Shown: positions 51,450-60,302, numbered from the stretch's first letter. The stretch is DNA of 64,000 nucleotides from Fumia xinanensis (GCF_014384905.1 NZ_JACRSV010000001.1:1178001-1242000), one strand, 5' to 3'. Translations and numbers: made by a program. Notes: a model not told the origin generated them from the letters alone.

Positions 51450-52850
51450 CATGCCTTTTACGCCTTTTCCATTCCCTTCTTTGGAAAAAGCGCCCTGCCT
51501 TGTTGGTTTCGGCAGTTTTTAATCCTGATTCTCAAATACAGAAAAAGAACAAGGGAATCCCTTCTCCGCTGTGTTTGTCTCCAATATAAATGCTCCGACA
51601 GCCGATTTCAAACAGTTTCTTCCCCTGTTCTTCTCTCCGGTTCCCGGAATTCAGTGTGGTTCTTTAACATTCCGTACACGATATTCACCAGGCGTCTGGC
51701 AATGCAGATTAACGCCTGTGGTTTGTTCTTGCCTTCCTCCTGCTTCCTCAGATAATACTCCAGGAACACGAGATGCCTCGCCGTCCCGCTGGAGGCTACC
51801 TGCACCATCTGGATGGCAAGAAAGTAAAAGATGGCCTGGAGCCGCCGGTTTCCCTGTTTGGGGCACACGTCCTTCCCTTTTCCCGCCGAGGAAAAGTTCA
51901 CAGGGGCGATCCCGGCGAATTTCGCCAGCTTGTTGGCATTGGGGAATCGGTCAATGTTTCCGATTTCGGACAGCAGGTTTGCCGCCGTTGCTATGTCGAT
52001 TCCCGGCATGGTCATCAGGGTGCAGTTAAAGTTTGGAAGCATGGCTTCTATCGCCGCCTCCACTTCCTTCATCTGAACACGGTATAGTGCTCCAAATCCT
52101 CCACCAGGCCTCTGGTGACGGCATCCCGGCTCTCCTGGCAGTCTCGGTAGGTTTCCCCGTCTGGACTTTACCAGTTCCAGTGTCCGGTCCGCCCGTTTGG
52201 TGGAGCAGTTATTATGGCTCACCGGGCGCAACTCTCCCGCCAATTCCTCCGCTGATTTTCCATGCAGATGTATGGGGGATGGGTATCTCCCGAAGAAATA
52301 CAAAGGCGTTGGGCGTCCGATGTCCTCGAAGAACTTCTTGTAGCTTGGATACGCCATGCAAAGCTGTTCGTGAAGCTGGTTCTTTAGTCTCTGTTGATGG
52401 ACGCTGATGTTATCCCTCCGATTGACCAACTGGCTTAACGTCCAGTATTTATCATCCGGGATGGCATCCGGCAGCTTGTTGATTAAGACCAATGCCACTG
52501 CCTCCGCATCGTAGCTGTCACTTTTTTGGTACATGGGGACGCTTTTTCTCTGGGCGTAGGACAGGGCGGTGTTTACGTCTTTTACGATGCAGTCTTTTAC
52601 GATGCAGCCTTTTTCAAGGAGCCACACCGCCAACGTGCGGCCATAGCCGTAGGCGTTTTCCAGCCCATAGACGGGTGTCTTTCCTTCCGTCACATAACGG
52701 CTGACCTTCCTCGTCAGCTTGTGAAACTGGGCTGGCTTGTTCTCAATGGTGATCTCTCCCAACTGCCGTCACTCCATCTCACTCAGGCATTTCTCTCCAA
52801 ATCCGCCGATATTACCAGGGTCGAAAAGTGTGCGGGTTAAAGAGGTTATG
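51450..52850 (-). mobile_element. IS110-family insertion sequence, approximate ends
   Basis: The element is defined by its transposase and by the abrupt break of the toxin cassette on the left and loss of related sequence on the right. IS110 elements lack terminal inverted repeats, so the exact ends cannot be read. A hairpin GGTTATGCC / GGCATAACC (52845-52869) lies at the right border. About 150 bases of non-coding DNA after the transposase could hold a guide (bridge) RNA. Confidence 0.6.
51608..52762 (-). CDS. IS110-family transposase with two compensating frameshifts
   Basis: A 384-codon open frame. The N-terminal DEDD RuvC-like domain has VYGLENAYGYGRTLAVWLL and KSDSYDAEAVALVL; the C-terminal Transposase_20 part has TMPGIDIATAANLLSEIG and KLAKFAGIAP with the serine of this family later. 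Codons about 201-230 (RRGNLPRLPGEPG...GALYRVQ) are out of phase. The next frame there reads DGETYRDCQESRDAVTRG and then LVEDLEHYTVF, the expected IS110 sequence. The frame shifts away near 52170 and back near 52080. A 12-base duplication gives CIVKDCIVKD. Probably inactive. The start is a TTG. Confidence 0.8.
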   Translation of the reverse strand: MGEITIENKPAQFHKLTRKVSRYVTEGKTPVYGLENAYGYGRTLAVWLLEKGCIVKDCIVKDVNTALSYAQRKSVPMYQKSDSYDAEAVALVLINKLPDAIPDDKYWTLSQLVNRRDNISVHQQRLKNQLHEQLCMAYPSYKKFFEDIGRPTPLYFFGRYPSPIHLHGKSAEELAGELRPVSHNNCSTKRADRTLELVKSRRGNLPRLPGEPGCRHQRPGGGFGALYRVQMKEVEAAIEAMLPNFNCTLMTMPGIDIATAANLLSEIGNIDRFPNANKLAKFAGIAPVNFSSAGKGKDVCPKQGNRRLQAIFYFLAIQMVQVASSGTARHLVFLEYYLRKQEEGKNKPQALICIARRLVNIVYGMLKNHTEFREPERRTGEETV

Positions 52851-52911
52851 CCAGAAAGCGGCATAACCTCGGTAGACATCGCCGGCAAGGCCGGGCGGAA
52901 AATAAAAATTT

Positions 52912-53358
52912 CTAAAAAACTTGGAAGTATAACATCGAATTTTCTAATCTGCTGTCTAGAGTTTTCTCTTCTTCGAAAGAAGTCATTTGAATATTTTTTA
53001 AGTAATCATTTAATATCCTTTCATAAAAAGCAAAATCATTTATGGCTACAAATGCTTTAGGCTTAAAGTTATCAATAAGTTCTTTAGATAACAAATTTTC
53101 TTTCGGATAATCAACAAAATATGATTTTTCCAAATCACAAACTTCAATTTCAAATTCATAATAATGCAGTTCAAAAATCATGTGATTATCTCTATTGATA
53201 AGATACGGAGTAATAAGTAAACTGTGTAATTTCCCAGACTTTTTTACTAAGTTTGGTATCGTTAGCATATTGTCCAGGCTTATATAAATGTCATTCTGGT
53301 TCTTACAAAAATTTCCTGGGCTTTTTTCTAGTATATTTATAATCTTTTTTGTCTCCAT
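52912..53358 (-). CDS. Probable immunity protein for the MuF-E5-like toxin
   Basis: A 148-residue acidic, AT-rich protein (METKKIINILEKSPGNF...). It starts 11 bases after the toxin stop codon with AAGGAG in place. Position directly behind a C-terminal nuclease-type toxin domain, small size and low isoelectric composition fit an immunity protein. I do not recognise it as one of the known colicin E5 immunity families, so it may be a new type. Confidence 0.6.
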   Translation of the reverse strand: METKKIINILEKSPGNFCKNQNDIYISLDNMLTIPNLVKKSGKLHSLLITPYLINRDNHMIFELHYYEFEIEVCDLEKSYFVDYPKENLLSKELIDNFKPKAFVAINDFAFYERILNDYLKNIQMTSFEEEKTLDSRLENSMLYFQVF

Positions 53359-53369
53359 TTCAATTCTCC

Positions 53370-54980
53370 TTATTTCGGTGTATCAGGTAAATACGGATCA
53401 ACAATGCTTGGATCTGGTGCCCAAGTAGAGGGGTTGATATTATCACTCACTTGAACAATTGCATTTGTTACATCATCAATTATTACATAGCCCCCTGATT
53501 TATTATAATATACTGTTGCTGGATTTCCGGTCGCTTTGTTTGTACTTACTCGTGTTGTATATGGCTGATTTACAGTATCTCTCACTGTATTTTCTGTCCA
53601 GCCCCTTTTAGTCATTTGATTATTTAGTTTTGTTGCAGATTTAGTATCACTCCCAAATACAATCTGGTCACCTTTGGTTCCACTTCCCCCCTTAACCACA
53701 TCATCTACAATCCCAACACCGCTTTTCGGTGAATATCTCGCCACGTCATCCACATTATCCAAGGCCCCGGTTACTCCGCGTCTCACCGCGTCATCTGTTA
53801 AGTCCAACCCGTCGTCCAAAAACCCCGCTCCGGATATGCCCGACACTTTTCCCGCTCTTAGCGACTTGATTCCTTTGACCCCGCCGTATACCAAAGAGCC
53901 TGTCCCAATAATATCCATGATATGGGCAAAGGAACCGGGTCGCTCGGGAAAAATAGCCCCCACGATCATTCGGGCTGTATCTTCGGGCAACCCTAACATA
54001 ATCATATTCAGTTTGTCAAATGGCTTTCCTGTCAGTTCTGCTTTGGCCTTTAGCTGCTCAAAACGTTCCACTAAGCCCACAGTCCAATAATTGGCCCAGT
54101 CTCCCGCCTCTTTGCGGCTTTGCTGTACTTGCTGAAAAGAGCGGATTGTTTCCCTGACCTCTTCATCCCAATGGGTCAAGTTGTACTCAAAATTATTGGG
54201 CCTTTCATAAGTTCGTTTGTTTTCCTTGGCACGGTCTATCCCAGAAAGCCCTTTTTGCGGGTCTCCAGTCATTTCAATGCTCAAAGCCTCCGGCAGCCAT
54301 GTCAGCCGGCAGCGACAGTTTGGGTGCAGGGGCGGTAGCAGATCCAACTCCACGATTTCATCCAGGGTATAGGCTTTCAGGTGCGGAGCCTCACAGCGTT
54401 CGCAGGTGTTCTCCGTTTCTTCCGCCTGAAAAAGAAATCTTTCCCCTTTTTCATAGGTTTGCAGATAAAGATACCAAGCGACCTTTTCGTACTGATCGGC
54501 AATCCTTTTCTGGAATTTTTCTTCCTCTACCCGGAATATCGCCGTCATTCCCAAGGCCAAATATTCAACCGCAACTCCCCGCAGCAGTAAACTTGAAACG
54601 TTATTGGTCATTTTATCCGCAGCAGTTTCTACAAATTGGTCGATGGTGGCGTTCAGCCTTTTAATCACCTCGGGCGGCGCATAGGACTCGTTCAAGCGAT
54701 AATGATCGGCATATCTTTCCACGATGTCATATATCTGCCCTTTGAAAAGCATTTTTTTCTGAACGCCTTTTTGCTGGAGCAAAGCCTCTTCTCGGGGACC
54801 TTGAGGGGTCAATAATTTATATTTCCTAGGAACCAGTAAGGTGTTGGCCTGGCTAAGCATGTCTGTTTCCGGGGCTTCCATCAAAAATCGGGCATAAAAC
54901 CAGGCGCAGGCGTTTTTAAGCTCTGTTTCTGTTACTAAAAGCTGCGCTTCATGGACAAAACCATTGATATTTTGGTTCAA
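53370..54980 (-). CDS. MuF-type phage head morphogenesis protein fused to a colicin-E5-like toxin domain
   Basis: A 536-residue polymorphic toxin. Residues about 100-235 match the SPP1 gp7/Mu F head-morphogenesis domain: NTCERCEAPHLKAYTLDEIV and then ELDLLPPLHPNCRCRLTW, with cysteines 193, 196, 222 and 224. A linker (about 236-440) carries VKGIKSLRAGKVSGISGAGF. The tip (about 443-526: KLNNQMTKRGWTENTVRDTV, NKATGNPATVYYNKSGGYVI, VTNAIVQVSDNINP) resembles the colicin E5 tRNA anticodon nuclease. The gene starts with TTG behind a GAAGTGG site. MuF toxins are packaged with or spread by phages. No other phage gene is nearby. Confidence 0.8.
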   Translation of the reverse strand: MNQNINGFVHEAQLLVTETELKNACAWFYARFLMEAPETDMLSQANTLLVPRKYKLLTPQGPREEALLQQKGVQKKMLFKGQIYDIVERYADHYRLNESYAPPEVIKRLNATIDQFVETAADKMTNNVSSLLLRGVAVEYLALGMTAIFRVEEEKFQKRIADQYEKVAWYLYLQTYEKGERFLFQAEETENTCERCEAPHLKAYTLDEIVELDLLPPLHPNCRCRLTWLPEALSIEMTGDPQKGLSGIDRAKENKRTYERPNNFEYNLTHWDEEVRETIRSFQQVQQSRKEAGDWANYWTVGLVERFEQLKAKAELTGKPFDKLNMIMLGLPEDTARMIVGAIFPERPGSFAHIMDIIGTGSLVYGGVKGIKSLRAGKVSGISGAGFLDDGLDLTDDAVRRGVTGALDNVDDVARYSPKSGVGIVDDVVKGGSGTKGDQIVFGSDTKSATKLNNQMTKRGWTENTVRDTVNQPYTTRVSTNKATGNPATVYYNKSGGYVIIDDVTNAIVQVSDNINPSTWAPDPSIVDPYLPDTPK

Positions 54981-55072
54981 TCATACCACTTCTTTCGTCA
55001 AAAATGAGACAAAAGAAGGACAGCACATAGTTATCAAAAGACAATGGGACACCCCCCTTTGTTGGTTTCCCC

Positions 55073-55101
55073 TTGACATTATCCGTGCCGTATGCTATAC
55101 T
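55073..55101 (+). promoter_or_regulatory. Perfect sigma-A promoter without a coding gene
   Basis: TTGACA (55073-55078), 17-base spacer, TATACT (55096-55101). Downstream to 55280 there is no plus-strand ORF. Confidence 0.8.
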
Positions 55102-55107
55102 CTAGTT

Positions 55108-55190
55108 GCGAAGTAGGTCATAGCAATATGGCTTAAAGTCAGGGGCTTGTGTGGAAAGCGGCTAGCTTTTTACGCGGCCTCTTTCTTTTG
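55108..55190 (+). ncRNA. Candidate small RNA
   Basis: From the expected start near 55108 the sequence GCGAAGTAGGTCATAGCAAT runs to AAAGC-GGCTA-GCTTTTT, a small hairpin with T run (about 55157-55175), and then T-rich CTCTTTCTTTTG. A promoter followed by such a hairpin with no ORF suggests a short stable RNA or attenuated leader. I recognise no RNA family. Confidence 0.4.
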
Positions 55191-55275
55191 TCTTTGGGTT
55201 CAGCATACCATCTTTTTCCAGACTTGTCAATACTTTTTGAGAAAATTAGTTACACCATGCAACTTTTGACATAAA

Positions 55276-55306
55276 ACAAAAGCAGGAGGGGTTCTCCTGC
55301 TTTTTG
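55276..55306. terminator. Bidirectional terminator after the topoisomerase operon
   Basis: Stem AAAGCAGGAG / CTCCTGCTTT, loop GGGTT, A and T runs both sides. Confidence 0.8.
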
Positions 55307-55373
55307 TTTGTAGATCCGAATTCGTCTTCTTTTCTGTATCGGCACCGAGTGATTCCCAAAACGGCACCCCGTT

Positions 55374-57608
55374 TTATCCTAAGGTGAGCTGTTCGCCCAA
55401 ATCCTCCTCCCGGACGATGGCGCCCGCCGCGGGCAGGGTTTTTGTCCGGTACCGATGGGGGTTCACGAAGGTCTCGGGGGTGAGGGCGTCCACCGACTGC
55501 AAAAACGCGCCCTTTTTGAGGGTCATAACGGCGACGCCCTGGTTATCCCGGGTGGCTTTTGAAGCGATCATGTCGGGGTTGAAGATCAGCTTCCGCTTAC
55601 CCGTTGATGTGAGGACAAATTCCTCCCCTTCCGCCGGGACCTTGAGGGCGACGAGAGGCGATTTGTCGCTGTAGGCGTTCTGGAGCTTTTTGCGGTTGGT
55701 TTTGGTCTCGTAGGAAGAAAGCGGCACCTTGGACACCTTTCCGTTTTCGAAGAAAAACAACACGTGTCCGGCAAAATCCGTCGTCACGACGGCACTCAGG
55801 AGTTTTTCCCCCTCGTCAAACCCCAGCTTTGAGGGAATATAGTCGCCCATGACGCTTGCCTTGGTCTCAGCAAAATCGGAAAGCTTCGCCTTATAGACTT
55901 GTGCCTTGTCGGAGAAGAATAAAAGCTCTGCCTTGTTGCTCACTTCCAGCTGAAGCACCACCTCGTCCCCTTCCTTGAGCTTCTGGTTACTGCTCATCCG
56001 CAGGGATTGGGGGGTGATTTTTTTGAAGTACCCTTCCGCCGTCACGAATACGTTAACGGCGTAGTCAGGGACGTCCTCCTCTTCCTCCTCGTCGGGCAGG
56101 TCGGAGGCGTAGATAAAGAGGCTCTTTCTCGGCTGGCCGTATTTTTTAATGTCGTCGCGAAGCTCCGCGATGATGATGTTGCTCACCTTCCGGGGGCTTT
56201 CGAGGATATCCTGCATCTCGGCGATGTCGTTTTTGAGCTGTTGGATTTCCTCTAATCTGCTTAAAATGTACTCCCGGTTCAAGTGCCGCAGCTTGATTTC
56301 CGCCACGTACTCGGCCTGGATTTCGTCGATGCCGAAGCCGATCATCAGGTTGGGGACCACTTCCCCTTCTTCCTCGGTTTCCCGGACGATCTTGATAGCC
56401 TTGTCGATGTCGAGAAGGATTTTGCTTAAGCCCTCCAAGAGATGGAGCTTATCCTGCTTTTTTTTCAGGTCAAATTCCACCCGGCGGCGGACGCAGCCCC
56501 GGCGGAAACGGATCCACTCTAAGAGAATTTCCTTAGCGCCCATAACCCGGGGCGTCCCGTCGATCAAAACGTTGAAGTTACAGGAAAAAGCCTCCTCCAA
56601 AGGGGTCATTTTATAGAGCTTCTGCATCAGCTTGTCCGGGTCGACGCTCCGCTTGATCTCGATGGCGACTTTGAGGCCTGACAGATCTGTTTCGTCCCGG
56701 ATGTCGGAAATTTCCTTAATTTTGTTTTGCTTGATGAGGTCGATGATCTTGTCGATGACCACCTCCACCGTGGTGGTGGGGGGAATCTCGGTAATTTCGA
56801 TGCAGTTTTCGGTTTTGTCGTAGTGGTAGCGGGCACGTACCCGAACCGAACCCCGGCCGGTGCTGTAGATTTTCTGCAGCTCCGTTTCGTCGTAAATGAT
56901 GTAGCCGCCGCCGGGAAAATCCGGGCCCTTTAAGGTCTCCGATACGTCGAAATCCGGGTCTTTTAAAAGCCCGATGGTTGTTTCGCAGACCTCCGACAGA
57001 TTAAAGGGGCAGATGGCGCTTGCCATGGATACGGCGATGCCGATATTGGAGTTAACTAAAACCGCCGGGAAGGTGGTGGGAAACAGCACCGGCTCAGTGG
57101 TGGTGTTGTCGTAGTTGGGGACGAAATCGACGGTGTTTTTGTCGATGTCCCGAAAGAGCTCGGCGGCGATTTTTTCAAGCTTTACCTCGGTGTAACGGGA
57201 GGCGGCGTAGGCCATGTCCCGGGAGTAAGCTTTGCCGAAGTTTCCCTTACTGTCCACATAGGGGTGCAAAAGGGCCTCGTTGCCGCGGGCCAGACGCACC
57301 ATTGTCTCGTAAATAGGGCCGTCGCCGTGGGGGTTTAACTTCATCGTCTGCCCCACCACGTTTGCCGATTTGGTCCGTGCGCCGTTTAAAAGCCCCATCT
57401 TGTACATGGTGTAGAGAAGCTTGCGGTGGGACGGCTTAAAGCCGTCGATCTCCGGCAGGGCACGGGACATAATGACGCTCATGGCGTAGGGCATGAAGTT
57501 CACTTCCATCGTTTCGGTGATGGGCTGCTCCATGACCACGCCGGCGTCTTTGATATAGGCGTCGGTGCGGGTGACACGTTTGGTTTCGGGGGTTTTCTTT
57601 TTAGCCAT
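55374..57608 (-). CDS. parC: Topoisomerase IV-type subunit A (ParC/GyrA family)
   Basis: A 744-residue type IIA topoisomerase subunit. MPYAMSVIMSRALPEIDGFKPSHRKLLYTMYKM is the winged-helix start, the catalytic tyrosine is in MAYAASRYTEVKL (about residue 127), and GGGYIIYDE and PLEEAFSCNFNVLIDG follow; the C-terminal part has weak beta-pinwheel repeats rather than the GyrA box. Together with the ParE-like subunit upstream (71-base gap) it unlinks daughter chromosomes. The absence of QRRGGKG favours topoisomerase IV over gyrase. Confidence 0.85.
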   Translation of the reverse strand: MAKKKTPETKRVTRTDAYIKDAGVVMEQPITETMEVNFMPYAMSVIMSRALPEIDGFKPSHRKLLYTMYKMGLLNGARTKSANVVGQTMKLNPHGDGPIYETMVRLARGNEALLHPYVDSKGNFGKAYSRDMAYAASRYTEVKLEKIAAELFRDIDKNTVDFVPNYDNTTTEPVLFPTTFPAVLVNSNIGIAVSMASAICPFNLSEVCETTIGLLKDPDFDVSETLKGPDFPGGGYIIYDETELQKIYSTGRGSVRVRARYHYDKTENCIEITEIPPTTTVEVVIDKIIDLIKQNKIKEISDIRDETDLSGLKVAIEIKRSVDPDKLMQKLYKMTPLEEAFSCNFNVLIDGTPRVMGAKEILLEWIRFRRGCVRRRVEFDLKKKQDKLHLLEGLSKILLDIDKAIKIVRETEEEGEVVPNLMIGFGIDEIQAEYVAEIKLRHLNREYILSRLEEIQQLKNDIAEMQDILESPRKVSNIIIAELRDDIKKYGQPRKSLFIYASDLPDEEEEEDVPDYAVNVFVTAEGYFKKITPQSLRMSSNQKLKEGDEVVLQLEVSNKAELLFFSDKAQVYKAKLSDFAETKASVMGDYIPSKLGFDEGEKLLSAVVTTDFAGHVLFFFENGKVSKVPLSSYETKTNRKKLQNAYSDKSPLVALKVPAEGEEFVLTSTGKRKLIFNPDMIASKATRDNQGVAVMTLKKGAFLQSVDALTPETFVNPHRYRTKTLPAAGAIVREEDLGEQLTLG

Positions 57609-57679
57609 CTGACGTTAGTCCTTTCGGAAAGGAAACAGCGGGGCGCTGTCGTCCCTTTGATGATAAAAATGATGAAAAA

Positions 57680-59659
57680 TCAGGAGATATCCGCTAAATC
57701 CAGGTACTCATGGCCGTGGTTTGCGATGTGATCTTTTCTTCCCTGCAAATCGTCGCCCTCAAACAGGTCGAACACCTGGGACATACGCTCGGCGTCCTCG
57801 GGCATGACCTTAATGGCCCGGCGGGTCTCCGGGTTCATGGTGGTAAGCCACATCATGTCCGGCTCGTTTTCGCCCAGTCCCTTGGATCGCTGGATGGTGT
57901 ACTTCTCGCTGCCGATTTCCTCGAGAATCTGGGCCTTTTCCGGCTCGTTGTAGGCGAAATAAACCTTGTTTTTGGTGTTGATCTCGTAAAGGGGCGTTTG
58001 GGCGATGTAGACGTAGCCCTCCTCGATGAGGGTGGGGGTCAGCCGGTAGAGCATGGTGAGGATGAGAGTGCGGATCTGGAAGCCGTCCACGTCGGCATCG
58101 GTACAGATGATGACCTTGTTCCAGCGCAGGCCCGACAGGTCGAAAGAGGCAATGTCCTTGTTCTGCTTGGCCTTGACTTCCACGCCGCAGCCCAAAACTT
58201 TGAGCAAATCGATAATGATGTCGCTTTTAAAAATCTTGTCGTAGCCCGATTTGAGGCAGTTTAAAATCTTGCCGCGGACGGGGATGATAGCCTGAAACTC
58301 CGCGTCCCGAGAGAGTTTGCAGGAGCCCAATGCCGAGTCGCCCTCCACGATGAACAGCTCCCGTTTGGAGACGTCCTTGGTGCGGCAGTCGACAAATTTC
58401 TGAACCCTGTTTGTGATATCCATATTACCTTGGAGCTTCTTTTTGATGTTGAGGCGGGTTTTCTCAGCGTTTTCCCGGCTCCGCTTGTTGACGAGGACCT
58501 GCTCGGCGATTTTGGAGGCGTCCACCGGGTTTTCCAGGAAGTAAACTTCCAGCTGGTGCTTTAAAAATTCCGTCATGGCCTCGTAGATAAACTTGTTCGT
58601 GATGGCCTTTTTGGTCTGGTTTTCGTAAGAGGTCTGGGTGGAAAAGGAGGACGAAATCAGGCAGAGGCAGTCCTCCACGTCGGCAAAGGTGATTTTTCCC
58701 TCGTTTTTCAGGTACTTGCCGTTTTGCTTTAGGTAGGAGTCGATCTGGGAGACGAAAGCCTGCCTCACCGCCCGCTCCGGGGAGCCGCCGTACTCGAGAA
58801 AGCTCGAGTTGTGGTAGTATTCCGAAATTTGAACCCGGTTGGAAAAACAGAGGGCCACCGAGAGTTTTACTTTGTAGTCGTCACGGTCGTCACGGTCCCG
58901 GCCCACCCGTTCGGCTTCCCAGTACTCCACCCCGGTGAGGCCTTGTTCCCCCACCAGTTCTTTCAGATAGTCGGTAATGCCGTTTTCGTAGCAGAAATCG
59001 AACTTCTGCACACCATCCGGCGTGTGGTCGACAAATTCAAAGAGGACGCCGGGGTTTACAACCGCCTGCTTTTTGATGGTGTCAAGGAAGTATGCCTGGG
59101 GAATTTTGATGTCGGTAAAAACGTCCAGGTCCGCCCGCCATTTCTGGGTGGTGCCGGTTTTTTTCTGGGTGGTGGGGGTCTTTTTCATCTCGCCCACGAT
59201 ATTTCCCTTTTCAAAGTGGAGGTCGTACTGGAACCCGTCCCGGACGACCGTCACGTCGAAATACTCGGAGGAATACTGGGTGGCGCAGGAGCCTAAACCG
59301 TTCAGACCCAGGGAATATTCGTAGTTGTTCCCCTGCTCTTTGTACTTGCCGCCGGCGTACAGCTCGCAGAACACCAGCTCCCAGTTATAGCACTGTTCGT
59401 TGTTGTTCCAGTCCACCGGGATGCCGCGGCCGAAATCCTGCACCTGAATGGAATCGTCGGCAAAATGGGTGACGACGATTTTGCTGCCGTAGCCCTCTCT
59501 CGCCTCGTCGATGGAGTTTGAGAGAATCTCGAAGAAGGAGTGCTCACAGCCCTCCAGGCCGTCCGACCCAAAGATGACCGACGGGCGTTTGCGCACCCGG
59601 TCGGCGCCCTTGAGCGACGATATGCTTTCATTTCCGTACTCTTCCCTTTTCTTAGCCAT
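57680..59659 (-). CDS. parE: Topoisomerase IV-type subunit B (ParE/GyrB family)
   Basis: A 659-residue ATPase subunit. The GHKL ATP site includes EILSNSIDEAREGYG, VQDFGRGIPV and GLNGLGSCAT. The TOPRIM part has EGDSALGS and TDADVDG with the metal acids. It shows some unusual features, such as SNSIDEAREG in place of DNSIDEA and an insertion QKKTGTTQKWRAD. GGAGG precedes the ATG at 59659. It is first in the operon with ParC and lies behind a leader of about 210 bases. Confidence 0.87.
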   Translation of the reverse strand: MAKKREEYGNESISSLKGADRVRKRPSVIFGSDGLEGCEHSFFEILSNSIDEAREGYGSKIVVTHFADDSIQVQDFGRGIPVDWNNNEQCYNWELVFCELYAGGKYKEQGNNYEYSLGLNGLGSCATQYSSEYFDVTVVRDGFQYDLHFEKGNIVGEMKKTPTTQKKTGTTQKWRADLDVFTDIKIPQAYFLDTIKKQAVVNPGVLFEFVDHTPDGVQKFDFCYENGITDYLKELVGEQGLTGVEYWEAERVGRDRDDRDDYKVKLSVALCFSNRVQISEYYHNSSFLEYGGSPERAVRQAFVSQIDSYLKQNGKYLKNEGKITFADVEDCLCLISSSFSTQTSYENQTKKAITNKFIYEAMTEFLKHQLEVYFLENPVDASKIAEQVLVNKRSRENAEKTRLNIKKKLQGNMDITNRVQKFVDCRTKDVSKRELFIVEGDSALGSCKLSRDAEFQAIIPVRGKILNCLKSGYDKIFKSDIIIDLLKVLGCGVEVKAKQNKDIASFDLSGLRWNKVIICTDADVDGFQIRTLILTMLYRLTPTLIEEGYVYIAQTPLYEINTKNKVYFAYNEPEKAQILEEIGSEKYTIQRSKGLGENEPDMMWLTTMNPETRRAIKVMPEDAERMSQVFDLFEGDDLQGRKDHIANHGHEYLDLADIS

Positions 59660-59872
59660 GAAGTCCTCCGTAACCGTTTATTTTGGGCTTTGTCCCGCGT
59701 GACCGGCGGCCTGGGACAGCCTGTCCCTAAGAGTCTCGGAGAGAATCTCCGCCGATACCCGAAAACGCCCCCGCCGTTTTGTGGGCCGGGGACATGACCG
59801 CGCTGGTTAGACCCGCTTTCCTTGGGACAGCAAGTGAAATCAACATCATCCGCCTGACAAGCAGACGTAACT
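59660..59872 (-). promoter_or_regulatory. Long structured leader of the topoisomerase IV operon
   Basis: From the promoter at 59879-59907 the transcript would carry about 210 untranslated bases. Hairpins visible on the minus strand are GGGACA-GGC-TGTCCC, CGGAGA-TTC-TCTCCG and CCCCG/CGGGG around an ACAAAA loop. No small ORF with a binding site is evident. It could be a regulatory leader. Confidence 0.5.
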
Positions 59873-59878
59873 AGTCTT

Positions 59879-59907
59879 ATTTTAGTATATTTTGGGGCAG
59901 GTGTCAA
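59879..59907 (-). promoter_or_regulatory. Sigma-A promoter of the topoisomerase IV operon
   Basis: Minus strand TTGACA (59907-59902), 17-base spacer, TAAAAT (59884-59879). Confidence 0.8.
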
Positions 59908-60041
59908 ATGCTTCCTCTATTCACGGTTATGATGTGCAGGGATTTTTAGATTATGAGCGGAAGAAAATAGTGGGCCTATGTCAGGTTCACTTTCCCATTT
60001 TCCTTTCTTTTCCTGTAAAATGAATACAAGGAGGTGACGAA

Positions 60042-60233
60042 ATGGTAAAGCATTTTTCTATTCACGTAGACGATCTGATGTATGAAAAGTTCAAATCCCT
60101 TTGCGAATATTACGGCCGTTCGGTCAACGCTCAGGTGAAGATCATGATCACCCGGCGGATCGAATTTTTCGAGAAAAAGCACGGGGAGTTGGAACCGCTG
60201 GAAACGGAAAGTTCGGATTCCGCGCAATTTTAG
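60042..60233 (+). CDS. Ribbon-helix-helix (Arc-type) DNA-binding protein
   Basis: A 63-residue protein: KHFSIHVDDLMYEKFKSLCEYYGRSVNAQVKIMITRRIEFFEKKHG has the beta strand (FSIHV), two helices and the GRSVN turn of Arc-like dimers. AAGGAGGTGACGA precedes the ATG. Likely a small repressor of unknown target. No toxin gene is next to it. Confidence 0.75.
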   Translation: MVKHFSIHVDDLMYEKFKSLCEYYGRSVNAQVKIMITRRIEFFEKKHGELEPLETESSDSAQF

Positions 60234-60252
60234 CCGGAAACGAATTTTTTCC

Positions 60253-60281
60253 TTGAAATCCAAAACGATGTCTGGTATACT
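60253..60281 (+). promoter_or_regulatory. Sigma-A promoter for the coiled-coil repeat gene
   Basis: TTGAAA (60253-60258), 17-base spacer, TATACT (60276-60281). Confidence 0.75.
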
Positions 60282-60302
60282 GGAAGTCACGGAGGGATGG
60301 CC

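Noticed and set aside
53370..54980. Complete prophage around the MuF-toxin gene
   Set aside because: No terminase, portal, capsid, tail or integrase genes flank it; only the toxin island remains.
60042..60233. Toxin-antitoxin pair with the RHH protein as antitoxin
   Set aside because: The next gene is a coiled-coil repeat protein with its own promoter; no toxin-like partner is adjacent.
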